Source: Lachnospiraceae bacterium
GTDB lineage: Bacteria; Bacillota; Clostridia; Lachnospirales; Lachnospiraceae
Assembly: GCA_017509985.1 (NCBI GenBank)
Contig: JAFWOE010000050.1
Location: 29,838-93,837, forward strand
Direction: 5' to 3'
DNA length: 64,000 nt
In this document: positions 27,034 through 36,534 of the stretch, in pieces
Position numbering within the stretch: the first letter of the stretch is position 1
Layout: every line of letters begins with the position of its first letter
Translations under genes and position numbers: made by a program
Notes under the pieces: generated by a model
Seen by the model: only the letters and a program-made list of their open reading frames with translations
Databases searched by the model: none
Told to the model about the DNA's origin: nothing

Positions 27034-27894
27034 ATGAGAAGCAGAAAATGGGTCTGCCTGACAGGGATCGTGCTGATGATCATGACGGCAGGCTGTACAG
27101 AAAAAGCAGAAGTGAATACTCCGGCTGCCATCGGCAGTATAACAGCACAGGAGAATACCCCGGCTGCCTCAGACACTGTAACCCCGGAAGAGACGAAAGA
27201 AGAGGCCGGCTGGAAGCACATCAGCCAGGATGAGGCGAAGAGGATCATGGCGGAAGAAGCCGGCTTTATTATTTTAGACGTCCGTTCCAGGCAGGAATAT
27301 GACGAAGGACATATTCCGGGCGCAGTCTGTATTCCGAACGAGACGATCGGTGAAAAAGAGATCCCGGAGCTGCCGGATAAGGATCAGACTATTCTGGTAT
27401 ACTGCAGGAGCGGACGAAGAAGCAAGGCAGCCTCCGAAAAACTGGCGGCGCTCGGTTATACAGGCGTACTGGAATTTGGAGGGATTCTGGACTGGACCGG
27501 TGAGATCGTGACGGAAGAAGGATCTTCAAACGGGGTACTGCAGCTGACTCTCTCCGGTCGGGAGATCCCGGTCGTATGGGAAGAAAATGCTTCTGTTGAA
27601 GCACTGAAAGCCCTTGCATACGAAAACGGACTGAGCGTCTCTTTATCCCCTTACGGCGGATTTGAGCAGGTCGGCCCTCTCGGGAAGGAGATCGTACGGG
27701 AGGATACCGAGATCACTTCCTCGCCCGGCGACATTATGCTGTATGCCGGGGACCAGATCGTGCTGTTTTACGGGTCCAATACGTGGGCATATACGAAGCT
27801 GGGGCACATCGATCTTGCAGAAGATGAGCTGGAAAAGCTGCTCGGCGGCGAGCATGTGGATCTGACATTAACAACCGTGAAAGAAAGTGAATAA
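27034..27894 (+). CDS. Rhodanese-domain lipoprotein with a cyclophilin-like C-terminal domain
   Basis: A 286-residue exported protein. The signal peptide ends in MTAGC, a lipobox. Residues about 65-160 are a rhodanese domain with EYDEGHIPGAVCIPN and the active-site loop YCRSGRRSKAA. The C-terminal 115 residues (LQLTLSGREIPVVWEENASVEAL...PGDIMLYAGDQIVLFYG) match the small cyclophilin-like fold (PF18050 type). Sulfur-carrier or thiol chemistry outside the membrane is likely. The fusion partner's role is unknown. Its last eight bases overlap the next gene. Confidence 0.87.
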   Translation: MRSRKWVCLTGIVLMIMTAGCTEKAEVNTPAAIGSITAQENTPAASDTVTPEETKEEAGWKHISQDEAKRIMAEEAGFIILDVRSRQEYDEGHIPGAVCIPNETIGEKEIPELPDKDQTILVYCRSGRRSKAASEKLAALGYTGVLEFGGILDWTGEIVTEEGSSNGVLQLTLSGREIPVVWEENASVEALKALAYENGLSVSLSPYGGFEQVGPLGKEIVREDTEITSSPGDIMLYAGDQIVLFYGSNTWAYTKLGHIDLAEDELEKLLGGEHVDLTLTTVKESE

Positions 27895-28693
27895 GAAGAT
27901 CGATACAAAAACAGAAGCAGGTGCTTCCCGGATACGCAGGACGCCGAAAAACGTCCATGACCCCGCGGCAGCCGCAGGGGTTTTAAGAATTGCGCGCTCT
28001 TATCTGGAAAATGCAAAAAGCCTGATCTATTCTTACGGCAGCAGGACTTTCCTGTCCGGATATGATCTGCATGAGACGGAGTTTGGCGGACGCGGGAATA
28101 TCGACTGTTCCACCTTTATCCTTCTAGTCCTTGCCGGGGTGCCGTACGATCAAAGCCCATATAAAAAAGGGACGGCAAAGGGGCTTATGCTTCATCCCCT
28201 CGCGGATCTCGACTTTTCCTGCTTCAAAGAAATACCGGATAAGTATACCGGGATTGCAGAGCGAATCGGCCGGCCCTATCTGGCTGGACCAAAAGGTCTG
28301 GATCTGGACAAGGCGAAAGAACTTGGGATCACAATAGAGATGCTGAAGGAAGAAATACTCCAAACCGGTATGATAAGAAGATCCGTATCCCTTGCGATAC
28401 AGTTTTTAAAAAAAGATGAATGCTTTTTGAATCCAGACTGCAGACAGCCCGGGGACCTTGTGTTTTTCCGATCTTCGGAATTCTTTGTGGATGAAACCTC
28501 CGATTTCGCAAAAGAAACCGATATTTCCCATGTCGGGATCATCAGTGAAGGTACAAGCCTTATGATCAACAGCTCCGGCTATCTGGACCGGCAGCGTGCA
28601 CAGGAAGAGAACCTGCCAGCTGTTTCGCTTACGCCTGTTTTCGGCAGGAGAAAGCCGGCCTTTTTTGCAAGACCGGCGTATAGACAGCTGTAA
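27887..28693 (+). CDS. NlpC/P60-like cysteine hydrolase
   Basis: A 268-residue protein. The papain-like core shows the nucleophile in NIDCSTFILLVLAG (about residue 73) and the catalytic His in DISHVGIISEG (about residue 217), with PGDLVFF before it, the usual NlpC/P60 or CHAP-like pattern. A roughly 90-residue helical insertion separates the two. No signal peptide is visible, so it may act in the cytoplasm or be exported another way. It starts at a GTG overlapping the previous stop, implying coupling to the rhodanese lipoprotein gene. Confidence 0.72.
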   Translation: MNKKIDTKTEAGASRIRRTPKNVHDPAAAAGVLRIARSYLENAKSLIYSYGSRTFLSGYDLHETEFGGRGNIDCSTFILLVLAGVPYDQSPYKKGTAKGLMLHPLADLDFSCFKEIPDKYTGIAERIGRPYLAGPKGLDLDKAKELGITIEMLKEEILQTGMIRRSVSLAIQFLKKDECFLNPDCRQPGDLVFFRSSEFFVDETSDFAKETDISHVGIISEGTSLMINSSGYLDRQRAQEENLPAVSLTPVFGRRKPAFFARPAYRQL

Positions 28694-28723
28694 AAATGCA
28701 GCGGTGATGTCCTTGCGGAGTGA

Positions 28724-30262
28724 TCAGGCCAGTTCCACTAAGCTTTTCTCCAGATCAGGATTGATCTTTACCGGGAAGGAGATCCGATCCAGTATATCTT
28801 TTTTCAGATCGATCCCGGGGTAGACTTCCGTAAGAACGAGACCTTCTTTGCCCAGGCGGAAAACGCATCGTTCGGTGATATAAAGTACCTCCTGGCCAAT
28901 CTCATGGGCGTTTACCGCCGCAAAGCTCACAGCACGGACGTTTTCGACAAACTTCGGAATCTTTCCCTCTTTCAGGATACGGACTTTGCCGTAGGCCTCT
29001 TTTACTTCCAGACCTCCTGCGGAAAAAGCCATGGCAAAGACGACTTTCTTTGCGGTCTGGGTGATGTTCGCAAAACCGCCGATCCCGGCCAGCTTTCCCG
29101 GACTGTAATGCGAGTTCGCATTGCCGTAACGGTCCACCTCCATAGCACCGACATAACAAAGATCCAGTCCGCCGCCATCGTAGAAATCAAACATCTGTGC
29201 CGCGTTGATCACGCAGTGTGCGCCGACGGCCGAGCCGAAAGCTTTTCCTGCGGCAGGCATACCGCCGATCGCCCCGTCCTCCACAGTCAGGGTAACTCTG
29301 CCGAGCAGGTTCCTTTTTGCCGCCTCGACACCGACTTCTTCCGGTATTCCGATCCCGATATTTACAACTGCGCCGGGATGGAGTTCCCGAACAGCCCTTT
29401 TGGCGATGATCGCACGGATCGCATCCGTATTGACCGTGCCGTGTGTGAGGACAAATTCGGTGGTCTCATCAGGAGTCATGAACCGGTCACCGGTATAGGC
29501 CGGCTCCACTTCATCCAGCCCTAGGATCGGCACCTGGTCCGGGCAGATAACGATATAATCGACAAACGCTCCGGGAATGATGCATTCCCAGGGGCGGCGC
29601 TTTTCCGTGAATCCGCCGACCTGGACGATCACTTTGCCGCCGTTCCTGCGGACAGCCTGGACCAGGGAGAGAGCATCCAGGGTACAGCTTTCTTTTTCAA
29701 ATGTAATGTTGCCGAAACGGTCGCAGCTGCTTCCTTTGATCAGGGCAATGTCAAATTTCGGGATTTTGTACTTCAGAAAGCGTTCTCCGTCGATCGTGAT
29801 CTCGCCGACCCAGTCTTCTGAGGCCTTTTCATTGAGTTTGCTTCCGCCGAAGATGGGATCCACAAAAAGGTTCCGGCCGCCGGAGGTGATGTAATACTCA
29901 CTGCCTCTTGCGGCTTCGCGGACCATATGGCTCATGGCGCCGAACGGAAGATTATAGCCGGCGATCCGGTTCTCCAGCACCATTTCGATCGTTCCGGGCA
30001 TCGAAGCATAATGGCTGAGCATCACACTTTTAACCCCGCCGCTGGTAATGATCCTTTCACAGCCGGAGGCTTTTTCCCAGTTGCCGAAGGCCGCTTCACA
30101 GAAGAGTGTCAGATTGCCTGGCTCTCCGGTAATATCAAAGCGGTCTGCGAGAGCGCCGAGCAACTCTTCCGGATTGGCAAGCGTTAAAAAGGCGTTGATC
30201 CCTATGAAATCACCGTTTTGAATCACGGAAACCGCTTCCTGCGCAGAAACATATTCGGCCAT
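28724..30262 (-). CDS. Acetate/propionate CoA-transferase-type enzyme
   Basis: A 512-residue single-chain family I CoA-transferase that swaps CoA between short-chain acids. The N-terminal half contains ALIKGSSCDRFGN, and the C-terminal half has IGIGIPEEVG followed by the catalytic Glu in LTVEDGAIGGMP. It is like the Clostridium propionicum Pct or E. coli YdiF type. A strong AAGGAGGG precedes the ATG. It stands alone, convergent with the NlpC/P60-like gene, and probably serves fermentation of short carboxylic acids. Confidence 0.92.
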   Translation of the reverse strand: MAEYVSAQEAVSVIQNGDFIGINAFLTLANPEELLGALADRFDITGEPGNLTLFCEAAFGNWEKASGCERIITSGGVKSVMLSHYASMPGTIEMVLENRIAGYNLPFGAMSHMVREAARGSEYYITSGGRNLFVDPIFGGSKLNEKASEDWVGEITIDGERFLKYKIPKFDIALIKGSSCDRFGNITFEKESCTLDALSLVQAVRRNGGKVIVQVGGFTEKRRPWECIIPGAFVDYIVICPDQVPILGLDEVEPAYTGDRFMTPDETTEFVLTHGTVNTDAIRAIIAKRAVRELHPGAVVNIGIGIPEEVGVEAAKRNLLGRVTLTVEDGAIGGMPAAGKAFGSAVGAHCVINAAQMFDFYDGGGLDLCYVGAMEVDRYGNANSHYSPGKLAGIGGFANITQTAKKVVFAMAFSAGGLEVKEAYGKVRILKEGKIPKFVENVRAVSFAAVNAHEIGQEVLYITERCVFRLGKEGLVLTEVYPGIDLKKDILDRISFPVKINPDLEKSLVELA

Positions 30263-30521
30263 AGATCCCTCCTTACCCGGATATTTGTTTTCAACTGATT
30301 TTCCGGTTTTGAGATGATTCGGTTATTGCGGGAGACGCGGGTGGTGATTCCGGAAAAGATCAGATATAAACTGAACCAATTTTACTGCATTAAACAGCGG
30401 CTTTCAAGATCAGAAAAATCGCAGGTAGAGAAGAAAAAGGTATATCATTCCGGCAGAATCAGTTATAATAAATGTAGTTTTTCAGATTTCACTCTAAAAC
30501 ATAAAAAAAGGAGATACAAGT

Positions 30522-31130
30522 ATGAACCTGATCAATTTTCTTATGGACTCCATGTCCGATGATTCTTCTGTAGACGCACTGGCGGAAAAAGCAGGAACGA
30601 CGAAAAAACAGACCTCTTCGCTGTTATCAATTGCACTTCCGCTGCTGATCCAGTATATGACGCAGAACGCTTCTTCACAGAGCGGAGCACTGTCCCTGGC
30701 GAACGCGTTGACGCAGCATACCGACACTTCTTCCATGATGCAGCAGTTCAGCAACGCAGATTCCCAGGATGGAAACGCGATCATTTCCCACATCCTTGGG
30801 GCGGATTCCGATAATGTTGTCGGTTCGCTGGCACAGCAGACCGGAATGGGCAATGAACAGGTTATCAATGTTCTCGGGAACATGGCTCCCGGAATGATGA
30901 GCGGTCTTTCCGCTGCAGCAACGTCGGCACAGGCTCAACAGCAGCAGGCAGACTCTTTTGATTTTTCCGACCTGATGGGCTCCTTTGGAGCGCCTCAGGC
31001 ATCTGCAGGAAGCACAGGGGGGATCGGCAGCCTTTTCAGCAGCCTTTTCGGGGGCGGCTCCTCTGTCGACCTGAACAGCGGCAATGACGGCACGGATCTG
31101 TTAAGTTCCCTGCTCGGAATGCTGAAATAA
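30522..31130 (+). CDS. DUF937-family protein
   Basis: A 202-residue protein matching DUF937 (YidB-like): repeated helical segments with Gln/Ser-rich spacers (NVVGSLAQQTGMGNEQVINVLGNMAPGMM) and a Gly/Ser-rich tail containing GGIGSLFSSLFGGGSS and a final LLSSLLGMLK. The role is unknown. It follows AAAAAAGGAGA. A TATAAT at 30464-30469 may be its -10 box, though no convincing -35 is seen. The 259-base gap before it shows nothing else I can name. Confidence 0.88.
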   Translation: MNLINFLMDSMSDDSSVDALAEKAGTTKKQTSSLLSIALPLLIQYMTQNASSQSGALSLANALTQHTDTSSMMQQFSNADSQDGNAIISHILGADSDNVVGSLAQQTGMGNEQVINVLGNMAPGMMSGLSAAATSAQAQQQQADSFDFSDLMGSFGAPQASAGSTGGIGSLFSSLFGGGSSVDLNSGNDGTDLLSSLLGMLK

Positions 31131-31165
31131 GAGTATAAAAAAGAGTTTACAGATCCGGGGAATCA

Positions 31166-31924
31166 ATGCAGTTATCATTTCAAACATTCCTGATCGTCTG
31201 TCCGATGCTTTTTCTGGCAGGCCTGGTCGATTCGATCGGCGGGGGAGGGGGACTGATCTCTCTCCCCGCCTATCTTTTTGCCGGGCTGCCGATCCATTCC
31301 GCGATCGCTACGAATAAGCTTTCTTCCGCCTGCGGCACCTCGCTTTCAACGGTTCGTTATATCAAAAACCGGCTGGTCAATGCAAGGCTGGCGGTCCCTT
31401 CCGTGGCTTTCGCTGTTTTAGGCTCTTCGATCGGGGCAAGGCTTTCCCTCCGGGTGGAAGACCGGATCCTGAAATATATTCTTTTCGTCGTATTGCCCGT
31501 CGCGGCTTTTTTTGTCCTGAACAGGCATCTGTTTCCCGACCACGAAGAGGATAACCTGATCCCGGACCGGAAAATGCTTCTGACAGCGGTCATCGCGGCA
31601 TTTGTGATTGGCATCTACGACGGTTTCTACGGCCCCGGCACGGGGACGTTCCTTATCATCGCCTTTACGGTATTTGCGAAAATGGGCGCGAACCACGCCA
31701 ACGCGCACACCAAGGTGATCAATCTGACGACAAATGTCACATCGCTGGTGATCTTTCTAATCCACGGGCAGGTGCTGATCCCTCTGGGACTGGCGGCTGC
31801 TGCCTTTAACATGGCCGGGAACTATATCGGTTCCGGCCTGGTCCTGTCCAGGGGCACGAAAATCATACGGCCCGTCATTCTGGTCGTTCTGGCACTTCTG
31901 TTTGTAAAGATCCTGCTGGATTGA
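31166..31924 (+). CDS. TSUP (TauE/SafE)-family membrane transporter
   Basis: A 252-residue membrane protein of the TauE/SafE sulfite/sulfonate exporter family. Its two half-repeats each carry a signature: DSIGGGGGLISLPAYLFAGLP plus ATNKLSSACGT in the first, and GIYDGFYGPGTGTFLII plus ANAHTKVINLTTN in the second. Substrates in the family include sulfite, sulfoacetate and other small anions. It follows the DUF937 gene by 35 bases. Confidence 0.92.
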   Translation: MQLSFQTFLIVCPMLFLAGLVDSIGGGGGLISLPAYLFAGLPIHSAIATNKLSSACGTSLSTVRYIKNRLVNARLAVPSVAFAVLGSSIGARLSLRVEDRILKYILFVVLPVAAFFVLNRHLFPDHEEDNLIPDRKMLLTAVIAAFVIGIYDGFYGPGTGTFLIIAFTVFAKMGANHANAHTKVINLTTNVTSLVIFLIHGQVLIPLGLAAAAFNMAGNYIGSGLVLSRGTKIIRPVILVVLALLFVKILLD

Positions 31925-31936
31925 GAAGAGTAAAAA

Positions 31937-31966
31937 GTTCCCCGGCCCGGAGTGAGGCCGGAGAAC
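31937..31966. terminator. Hairpin between convergent genes, possible bidirectional terminator
   Basis: GTTCCCCGGCC and GGCCGGAGAAC can pair with one mismatch, between the TSUP gene and the C39-like gene. The T tract is weak on both sides. Confidence 0.45.
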
Positions 31967-31973
31967 GTATATT

Positions 31974-32576
31974 TCAGATAACATAGAGGGTTTCCACGGA
32001 TTCGCGGCCGATCAGTATTGCTTCCCGGGTGTCAGCTGCGCCGAGCGAGTATTCATGATTTTTTTCATCCAGGATCGTTTCCCAGGGGATCATAAGATTG
32101 TGCGAAAACGGATGCCCTTCGATGCGGCGTACCTTTTCGCTGTACAGCTGATCTCCGCGGTAATAAGGATCAAATGCCAGAAGCCCCTCTTCAGAGAGAC
32201 CGGTCAGGAGGATATAGTGACCTGTCTCAACGAACACATGGAGCACACAGGCACCGCCCTCCTTCAGATGCCGGAGAATCTGGCTGCCCTCTTCAAAATG
32301 GACCTCTTCCTTCTCCAGATAGGAGCTCCGTACCGGCAGGAGACCGGCAAAACGCAGTTCGTTCAGCCAGGTGCCGAAGTATCGCACCGCAGCCCCGCTG
32401 GTGCCGTACTTGCCGCAGTGCCCCGTGGTGTCGTAGCTGTCGAGCGTACACTGACCGATATGCCGTACGACGTCGGGAGGAATCTCTTCCCTTTCAAATA
32501 AAAACATAATAGCGTTGATCATTGTTGTCGGTCCGCAGTCATACGGGGTGACCTGGTAGCGAAGAGGTGATCTCAT
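31974..32576 (-). CDS. Stand-alone C39-like cysteine peptidase
   Basis: A 200-residue papain-like domain. The nucleophile is in PYDCGPTTMINAI (about residue 14), His in ETGHYILLTG (about residue 120) and Asp in LLAFDPYYRG. This is the set found in bacteriocin-leader peptidases (C39) and C39-like proteins. There is no transporter domain and no signal peptide, so it is probably a cytoplasmic peptidase. No double-glycine peptide gene was found nearby. It lies downstream of the alanine symporter in the same direction. Confidence 0.78.
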   Translation of the reverse strand: MRSPLRYQVTPYDCGPTTMINAIMFLFEREEIPPDVVRHIGQCTLDSYDTTGHCGKYGTSGAAVRYFGTWLNELRFAGLLPVRSSYLEKEEVHFEEGSQILRHLKEGGACVLHVFVETGHYILLTGLSEEGLLAFDPYYRGDQLYSEKVRRIEGHPFSHNLMIPWETILDEKNHEYSLGAADTREAILIGRESVETLYVI

Positions 32577-32599
32577 ACGGGAAGCTCCTTTCAGTCCGG

Positions 32600-33994
32600 T
32601 CAGGTCCGGTCGATATATTTTCTGGTATCACCGGAGATGATCTTCCAGAAAATGATCAGTGAAAACAGGTTCGGAATGCACATGACGCCGTTGCAGAAAT
32701 CGGCCGCGTCCCAAAGTACCTGGGCAGAAAGGATAAAGCCCAGGAAAGTCATCACAACATGAAGGCTTCTGAAAAGTATGAGCGATCTGGATCCGAAAAG
32801 ATATTCCCAGGAAGTTTCGCCATACGTGCACCAGCCGATGATCGTTGAGAAGCAGAACAGTACGAGCGACACGGTAACGACGACGTCGCCGACGCCTCCA
32901 AGCGACATCTGCCATGCTTTATTTGAGATCGCCGCTGTTTCCGTGACCGGGATCGTCCCTGCAGCAACGATATTGCTGACGCCTGAGACAAGGATGACCA
33001 GGGCGGTGAAGGTGCAGACGATGATCGTATCAAAAAATACTTCAAAAATCCCATACAGACTCTGTCTGGCAGGGACTTCGATATCCGAGGTGACGTGAAC
33101 CAGCGGAGCGCCGCCGACACCGGCCTCGTTGGAGAAAATACCCCTTGTTACGCCTTTGGATATGGCTGTCTTGATCGTGATGCCGGCAACGCCGCCCCAT
33201 GCGGCCTGATTGCTGAAGGCGCTCTTAACGATGAGAGCCAGGGCGGGACCGATCTGGCCTGCATTCAGGATGAGGATAATAATGCCGAAGAATACGTAAA
33301 GAACAGCCATGACGGGGGTAAGAACGGAACAGACCTGACCGATCTTGCGGATACCGCCCATGATGCACAGGCTGGAGATGGCAGCAAATATGAGCCCCCA
33401 GCCCCAGGTCGGAACAGCCGGTATCGAGCTTCCGAGCACGCTGGAGATGGAACTGGACTGAACAGCGTTGCAGGAAATATAGGAAACCAGTACGCAGCAG
33501 ACAGCAAACACGGCGCCGAGAATCCGTGCAAGCCATTTAAAACGCCCGCTCATTCCGCGTGTTAGGATATACATGACGCCGCCCCGCCAGATGCCGCGTT
33601 CATCTTTTTCACGAAAATGCATGGCGAGCAGGATCTCCGAGTATTTCGTTGCCATACCTGTTACCGCTGCGATCCACATCCAGAAGATCGCCCCCGGTCC
33701 GCCGGAGACCAGAGCTGCTGCTACACCTACCACATTGCCGTTTCCCACACAGGACGACAAAGCTGTAGCCAGTGCCTGGAAAGGTTTCAGCTGGCCGTAT
33801 CCGCCGGCTGTCTTTCGGCCAAGACTGGAAAAGATCTCTCTGACGGAAGCACCGAACTTTCGGAACTGGACACCCCTGGTAACGATCGTCATCAGGATCC
33901 CCGTTCCGAAGAAAACAACCAGCATGACCGGACCGAACAGAAAACCTGTACCGATATTGAAAAACCTGTCAAGTACAGACAAAACACCACTCAT
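32600..33994 (-). CDS. Alanine/glycine:cation symporter family protein (AGCS)
   Basis: A 464-residue membrane protein of full AGCS length. Family blocks are FQALATALSSCVGNGNVVGVAAAL near residue 73, GPGAIFWMWIAAVTGMATKYSEILLAM near residue 95, and GVTRGIFSNEAGVGGAPLVH near residue 278. It imports alanine or glycine with Na+ or H+. AAAGGAG precedes the start. It has a promoter with a perfect -35 box inside a palindrome (34122-34140). Confidence 0.95.
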   Translation of the reverse strand: MSGVLSVLDRFFNIGTGFLFGPVMLVVFFGTGILMTIVTRGVQFRKFGASVREIFSSLGRKTAGGYGQLKPFQALATALSSCVGNGNVVGVAAALVSGGPGAIFWMWIAAVTGMATKYSEILLAMHFREKDERGIWRGGVMYILTRGMSGRFKWLARILGAVFAVCCVLVSYISCNAVQSSSISSVLGSSIPAVPTWGWGLIFAAISSLCIMGGIRKIGQVCSVLTPVMAVLYVFFGIIILILNAGQIGPALALIVKSAFSNQAAWGGVAGITIKTAISKGVTRGIFSNEAGVGGAPLVHVTSDIEVPARQSLYGIFEVFFDTIIVCTFTALVILVSGVSNIVAAGTIPVTETAAISNKAWQMSLGGVGDVVVTVSLVLFCFSTIIGWCTYGETSWEYLFGSRSLILFRSLHVVMTFLGFILSAQVLWDAADFCNGVMCIPNLFSLIIFWKIISGDTRKYIDRT

Positions 33995-34106
33995 CTTTTA
34001 ACTCCTTTCGACCTCACGAAAACAAAAACATAGATCCGTTTTATTATCTCTGTTCAGCAGATCCTGGAATCGTTATTTCTTTTGTCGGAACAGATACTTA
34101 TTCTTT

Positions 34107-34140
34107 ACTTAACCAGTTTTTACCTATTATGTCAATAGGT
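34107..34140 (-). promoter_or_regulatory. Promoter and operator-like palindrome upstream of the AGCS gene
   Basis: Minus strand TTGACA (34130-34135), 17 bases, TTAAGT (34107-34112). The -35 sits inside ACCTATT-n5-AATAGGT (34122-34140), which looks like a repressor site. The remainder of the 361-base gap 33995-34355 shows only a GCCCGCGGGC palindrome (34324-34333) just before the ribosome site of the next gene. Confidence 0.5.
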
Positions 34141-34355
34141 TTAATAAGATTTTGGCTTTTCGCACTTTCAAAAACCATACCTTACAGCCGGATCTGCTGA
34201 GTTCTGTCTGCGCAGGATTTGCCGGATTTCTTCTTGAACAACAGCCTGCTCCTGAAGTATCATGGTTTTATTGAAAGCAAAAGCAGTTTCTCATAGTAAG
34301 GGTTCTGTTCTATGACAGAAAAAGCCCGCGGGCATAAAAAGAGGAGTATTGTTTT

Positions 34356-36311
34356 ATGAGCGTATTAAAATTCCCGCATCTGTTTGAACCGCTGATCATT
34401 CGGAATACGGTCTTTAAGAACCGTATCTTTGCCTCGGCACAGGGATCTTCCTATCTCGACGCGGACCAGCTGCCGACGCCGGAGATCACGGTATATTACG
34501 AACGAAAGGCCATCGGCGGCGCGGCGACAACCTGCATGGGCGTGCGGAGCGTGGATCCGGTCTCGGGTTTGAATTGGGGAGACAACCGGGTCCTCCCGGA
34601 GGACCATCGCAGTATCTCCTGGTTCAAATACTATACGAACGCGATCAGCCGCCACGGGACGGTCCCTTCGGTCGAGCTGCAGCACAGCGGCGCCTTTGCC
34701 CAGCAGTCCGCTGTTCAGGGATATCCGATCTACGGACCGGTAGAAGGCGAGTATGACGGCTTTCACGTCCTTCCGATGACGGAAGAGCAGATCGAATCGA
34801 CGATCAAGGCGTTCATCCGGCATGCGAAGTGGGCGAAGCTGTGCGGATTCGGAATGGTCACCGTCCACGCCGGCCACGGCTGGCTGCTGCACGAATTCCT
34901 GTCCCCGAATTTCAATACGCGGACAGACCGGTGGGGCGGCAGTATCGAGAATCGTGCCCGGATCGTCCGGGAGATCTGCAAGGGCATCCACGAGCAGGTG
35001 CCTGGACTTGTGGTTGAACTGCGGATCTCGGGCGCAGAGGGAGTAGAGGACGGTTACGGTATCGAGACAGGTATCGAGATCGCGAAATCGCTGGACGGAT
35101 ATCCCGATATTATACACGTTTCCGTCGGCCATGCTACGTTTGACGAAGCATTCACGATCACTTTCCCGAGTATGTTTCTGGAAGACGGAGTAAACGTGAA
35201 GTACGCCGCGGCGATCAAGCCTCATATCCGGTACAGCAAGGTTGGAACGGTAGGCGCGCTTTCCGACCCGGCGCTGATGGAGGAGATCATCGCGAGCGGG
35301 AAAGCGGACATTGTAAACGTTGCAAGGGGACTGGTCGCGGATCCGGATCTTCCGATCAAGGCGAGGACCGGAAACGAGCGGGATATCGACAAATGCCTGC
35401 GGTGCAGCTATTGCTTCTCGAGCCTTATGACGACAGGGCAGTATTGCTGTGCGATCAATCCGGAGATCGGCCGGGAGCACGAATACGCCACGGAGCCGTT
35501 AAAAGTGACGCGGCCGAAGAACGTGCTGGTCATTGGCGGAGGCATCGCCGGCATGCAGGCGGCATTGACGGCTGCAAAACGCGGACATGCTGTGACACTG
35601 GCAGAGAAGAGTGATCGTCTCGGCGGCGTTCTGCTGTGCGAAGAGAAAGTACCTTTTAAGATCCACCTTCATGAATATATTGAAAATCAGATCCGCCGCG
35701 TGGGAGAAGCCGGTATTAAAGTTCTTCTGAATACTGAGCTGACTCCGGAGCAGGCGGAGGCAATGAAGCCGGATGTGATCATCGCTGCGATCGGTTCGGA
35801 AGCGGTGGTACCGCCGATCCCCGGCGTAGACGGAAAAAATGTTCTTTCTGCGGAGTATGCCTATGTTCATCCGGAAGAACTGACCGGCAAGACCGTGATC
35901 CTCGGCGGCGGCCTGGTGGGTATCGAACTGGGTATTTATCTTAAAAACATGGGCAAAGACGTCGAAGTGATTGAGATGGCCGAAAAACTGAACTGCGGTG
36001 ACAATATGGTTCACGAGATGGGCGTGCAGGTCGAGATCAAGCGGAACGGACTTTTGACACACACATCCACGAAAGCGTTAAAGATCGGGGAGAGCGGCGT
36101 AGACTGCCAGGGACCAAAAGGTGAGGTGTTTTATCCGGCAGATCATGTGATCATTGCAGCGGGAATGAGAGGGCTCCAGAAAGAAGCAGCCGCTTTCGCC
36201 CAGAGTGCTCCATTGTTTTATCAGGTCGGTGACTGTCTGGCCGTGAAGAACATCTATGAGGCAAACCGCCTCGGGTTTAACGCAGCAATGGAGATCGGGA
36301 CTCGCTGGTGA
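34356..36311 (+). CDS. Fe-S flavoenzyme of the old yellow enzyme / 2,4-dienoyl-CoA reductase type (1)
   Basis: A 651-residue enzyme with three parts. Residues 1-330 are an FMN-binding TIM barrel (HAGHGWLLHEFLSPNFNTRTDRWGG). Then comes a [4Fe-4S] motif KCLRCSYC...YCCAINP, and from about residue 385 an FAD/NAD(P)H domain pair (VLVIGGGIAGMQAAL, VILGGGLVGIELGIYL). Such enzymes reduce activated C=C bonds (2,4-dienoyl-CoA reductase, enoate reductase, BaiCD/BaiH). The cysteine spacing is C-x2-C-x2-C, one residue shorter than the usual C-x2-C-x3-C. It follows GAGGAG. It is transcribed alone, just outside the GRE locus. Confidence 0.92.
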   Translation: MSVLKFPHLFEPLIIRNTVFKNRIFASAQGSSYLDADQLPTPEITVYYERKAIGGAATTCMGVRSVDPVSGLNWGDNRVLPEDHRSISWFKYYTNAISRHGTVPSVELQHSGAFAQQSAVQGYPIYGPVEGEYDGFHVLPMTEEQIESTIKAFIRHAKWAKLCGFGMVTVHAGHGWLLHEFLSPNFNTRTDRWGGSIENRARIVREICKGIHEQVPGLVVELRISGAEGVEDGYGIETGIEIAKSLDGYPDIIHVSVGHATFDEAFTITFPSMFLEDGVNVKYAAAIKPHIRYSKVGTVGALSDPALMEEIIASGKADIVNVARGLVADPDLPIKARTGNERDIDKCLRCSYCFSSLMTTGQYCCAINPEIGREHEYATEPLKVTRPKNVLVIGGGIAGMQAALTAAKRGHAVTLAEKSDRLGGVLLCEEKVPFKIHLHEYIENQIRRVGEAGIKVLLNTELTPEQAEAMKPDVIIAAIGSEAVVPPIPGVDGKNVLSAEYAYVHPEELTGKTVILGGGLVGIELGIYLKNMGKDVEVIEMAEKLNCGDNMVHEMGVQVEIKRNGLLTHTSTKALKIGESGVDCQGPKGEVFYPADHVIIAAGMRGLQKEAAAFAQSAPLFYQVGDCLAVKNIYEANRLGFNAAMEIGTRW

Positions 36312-36327
36312 ACTAATTGACGGTTGC

Positions 36328-36365
36328 AGATCAATAGCTTTAGAGCAGAAGATTAAAGCTGATCT
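36328..36365 (+). other. Stem-loop after the flavoenzyme gene
   Basis: AGCTTTA / TAAAGCT arms with outer AGATC / GATCT pairing, starting 17 bases after the stop codon. There is no T tract, so it is either a weak terminator or a 3' stabilising hairpin. Confidence 0.4.
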
Positions 36366-36394
36366 GGTTGTTATGGTTCGGAAGGGAAGGCATT

Positions 36395-36490
36395 AGATAG
36401 CCCTTGTTTTTAGGCTAATCAGAACACCTGGAATACTGTAGTCAATAAAACTAATCAAATATGCTTAGTAAAACTCCTTTTGGAGTCGAG
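36395..36490 (+). repeat. Copy 1 of a 96-bp direct repeat flanking the AAA ATPase gene
   Basis: It starts AGATAGCCC and ends GGAGTCGAG. By eye about 84 of 96 bases match copy 2 at 37924-38019, with equal length and no gaps. It contains hairpin-forming parts: AGCC...GGCT, CTAATCA...TGCTTAG (one mismatch) and ACTCC-TTTT-GGAGT. Mismatches often keep the pairing. It is clearly more AT-rich than the neighbouring genes. Confidence 0.85.
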
Positions 36491-36534
36491 TGGGAATAAA
36501 TAGATTTTAGCAAATTGTCCATATGATGTTAACT

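Noticed and set aside
31974..32576. Bacteriocin maturation peptidase system
   Set aside because: The C39-like protein has no transporter domain and no double-glycine peptide or immunity gene is nearby.
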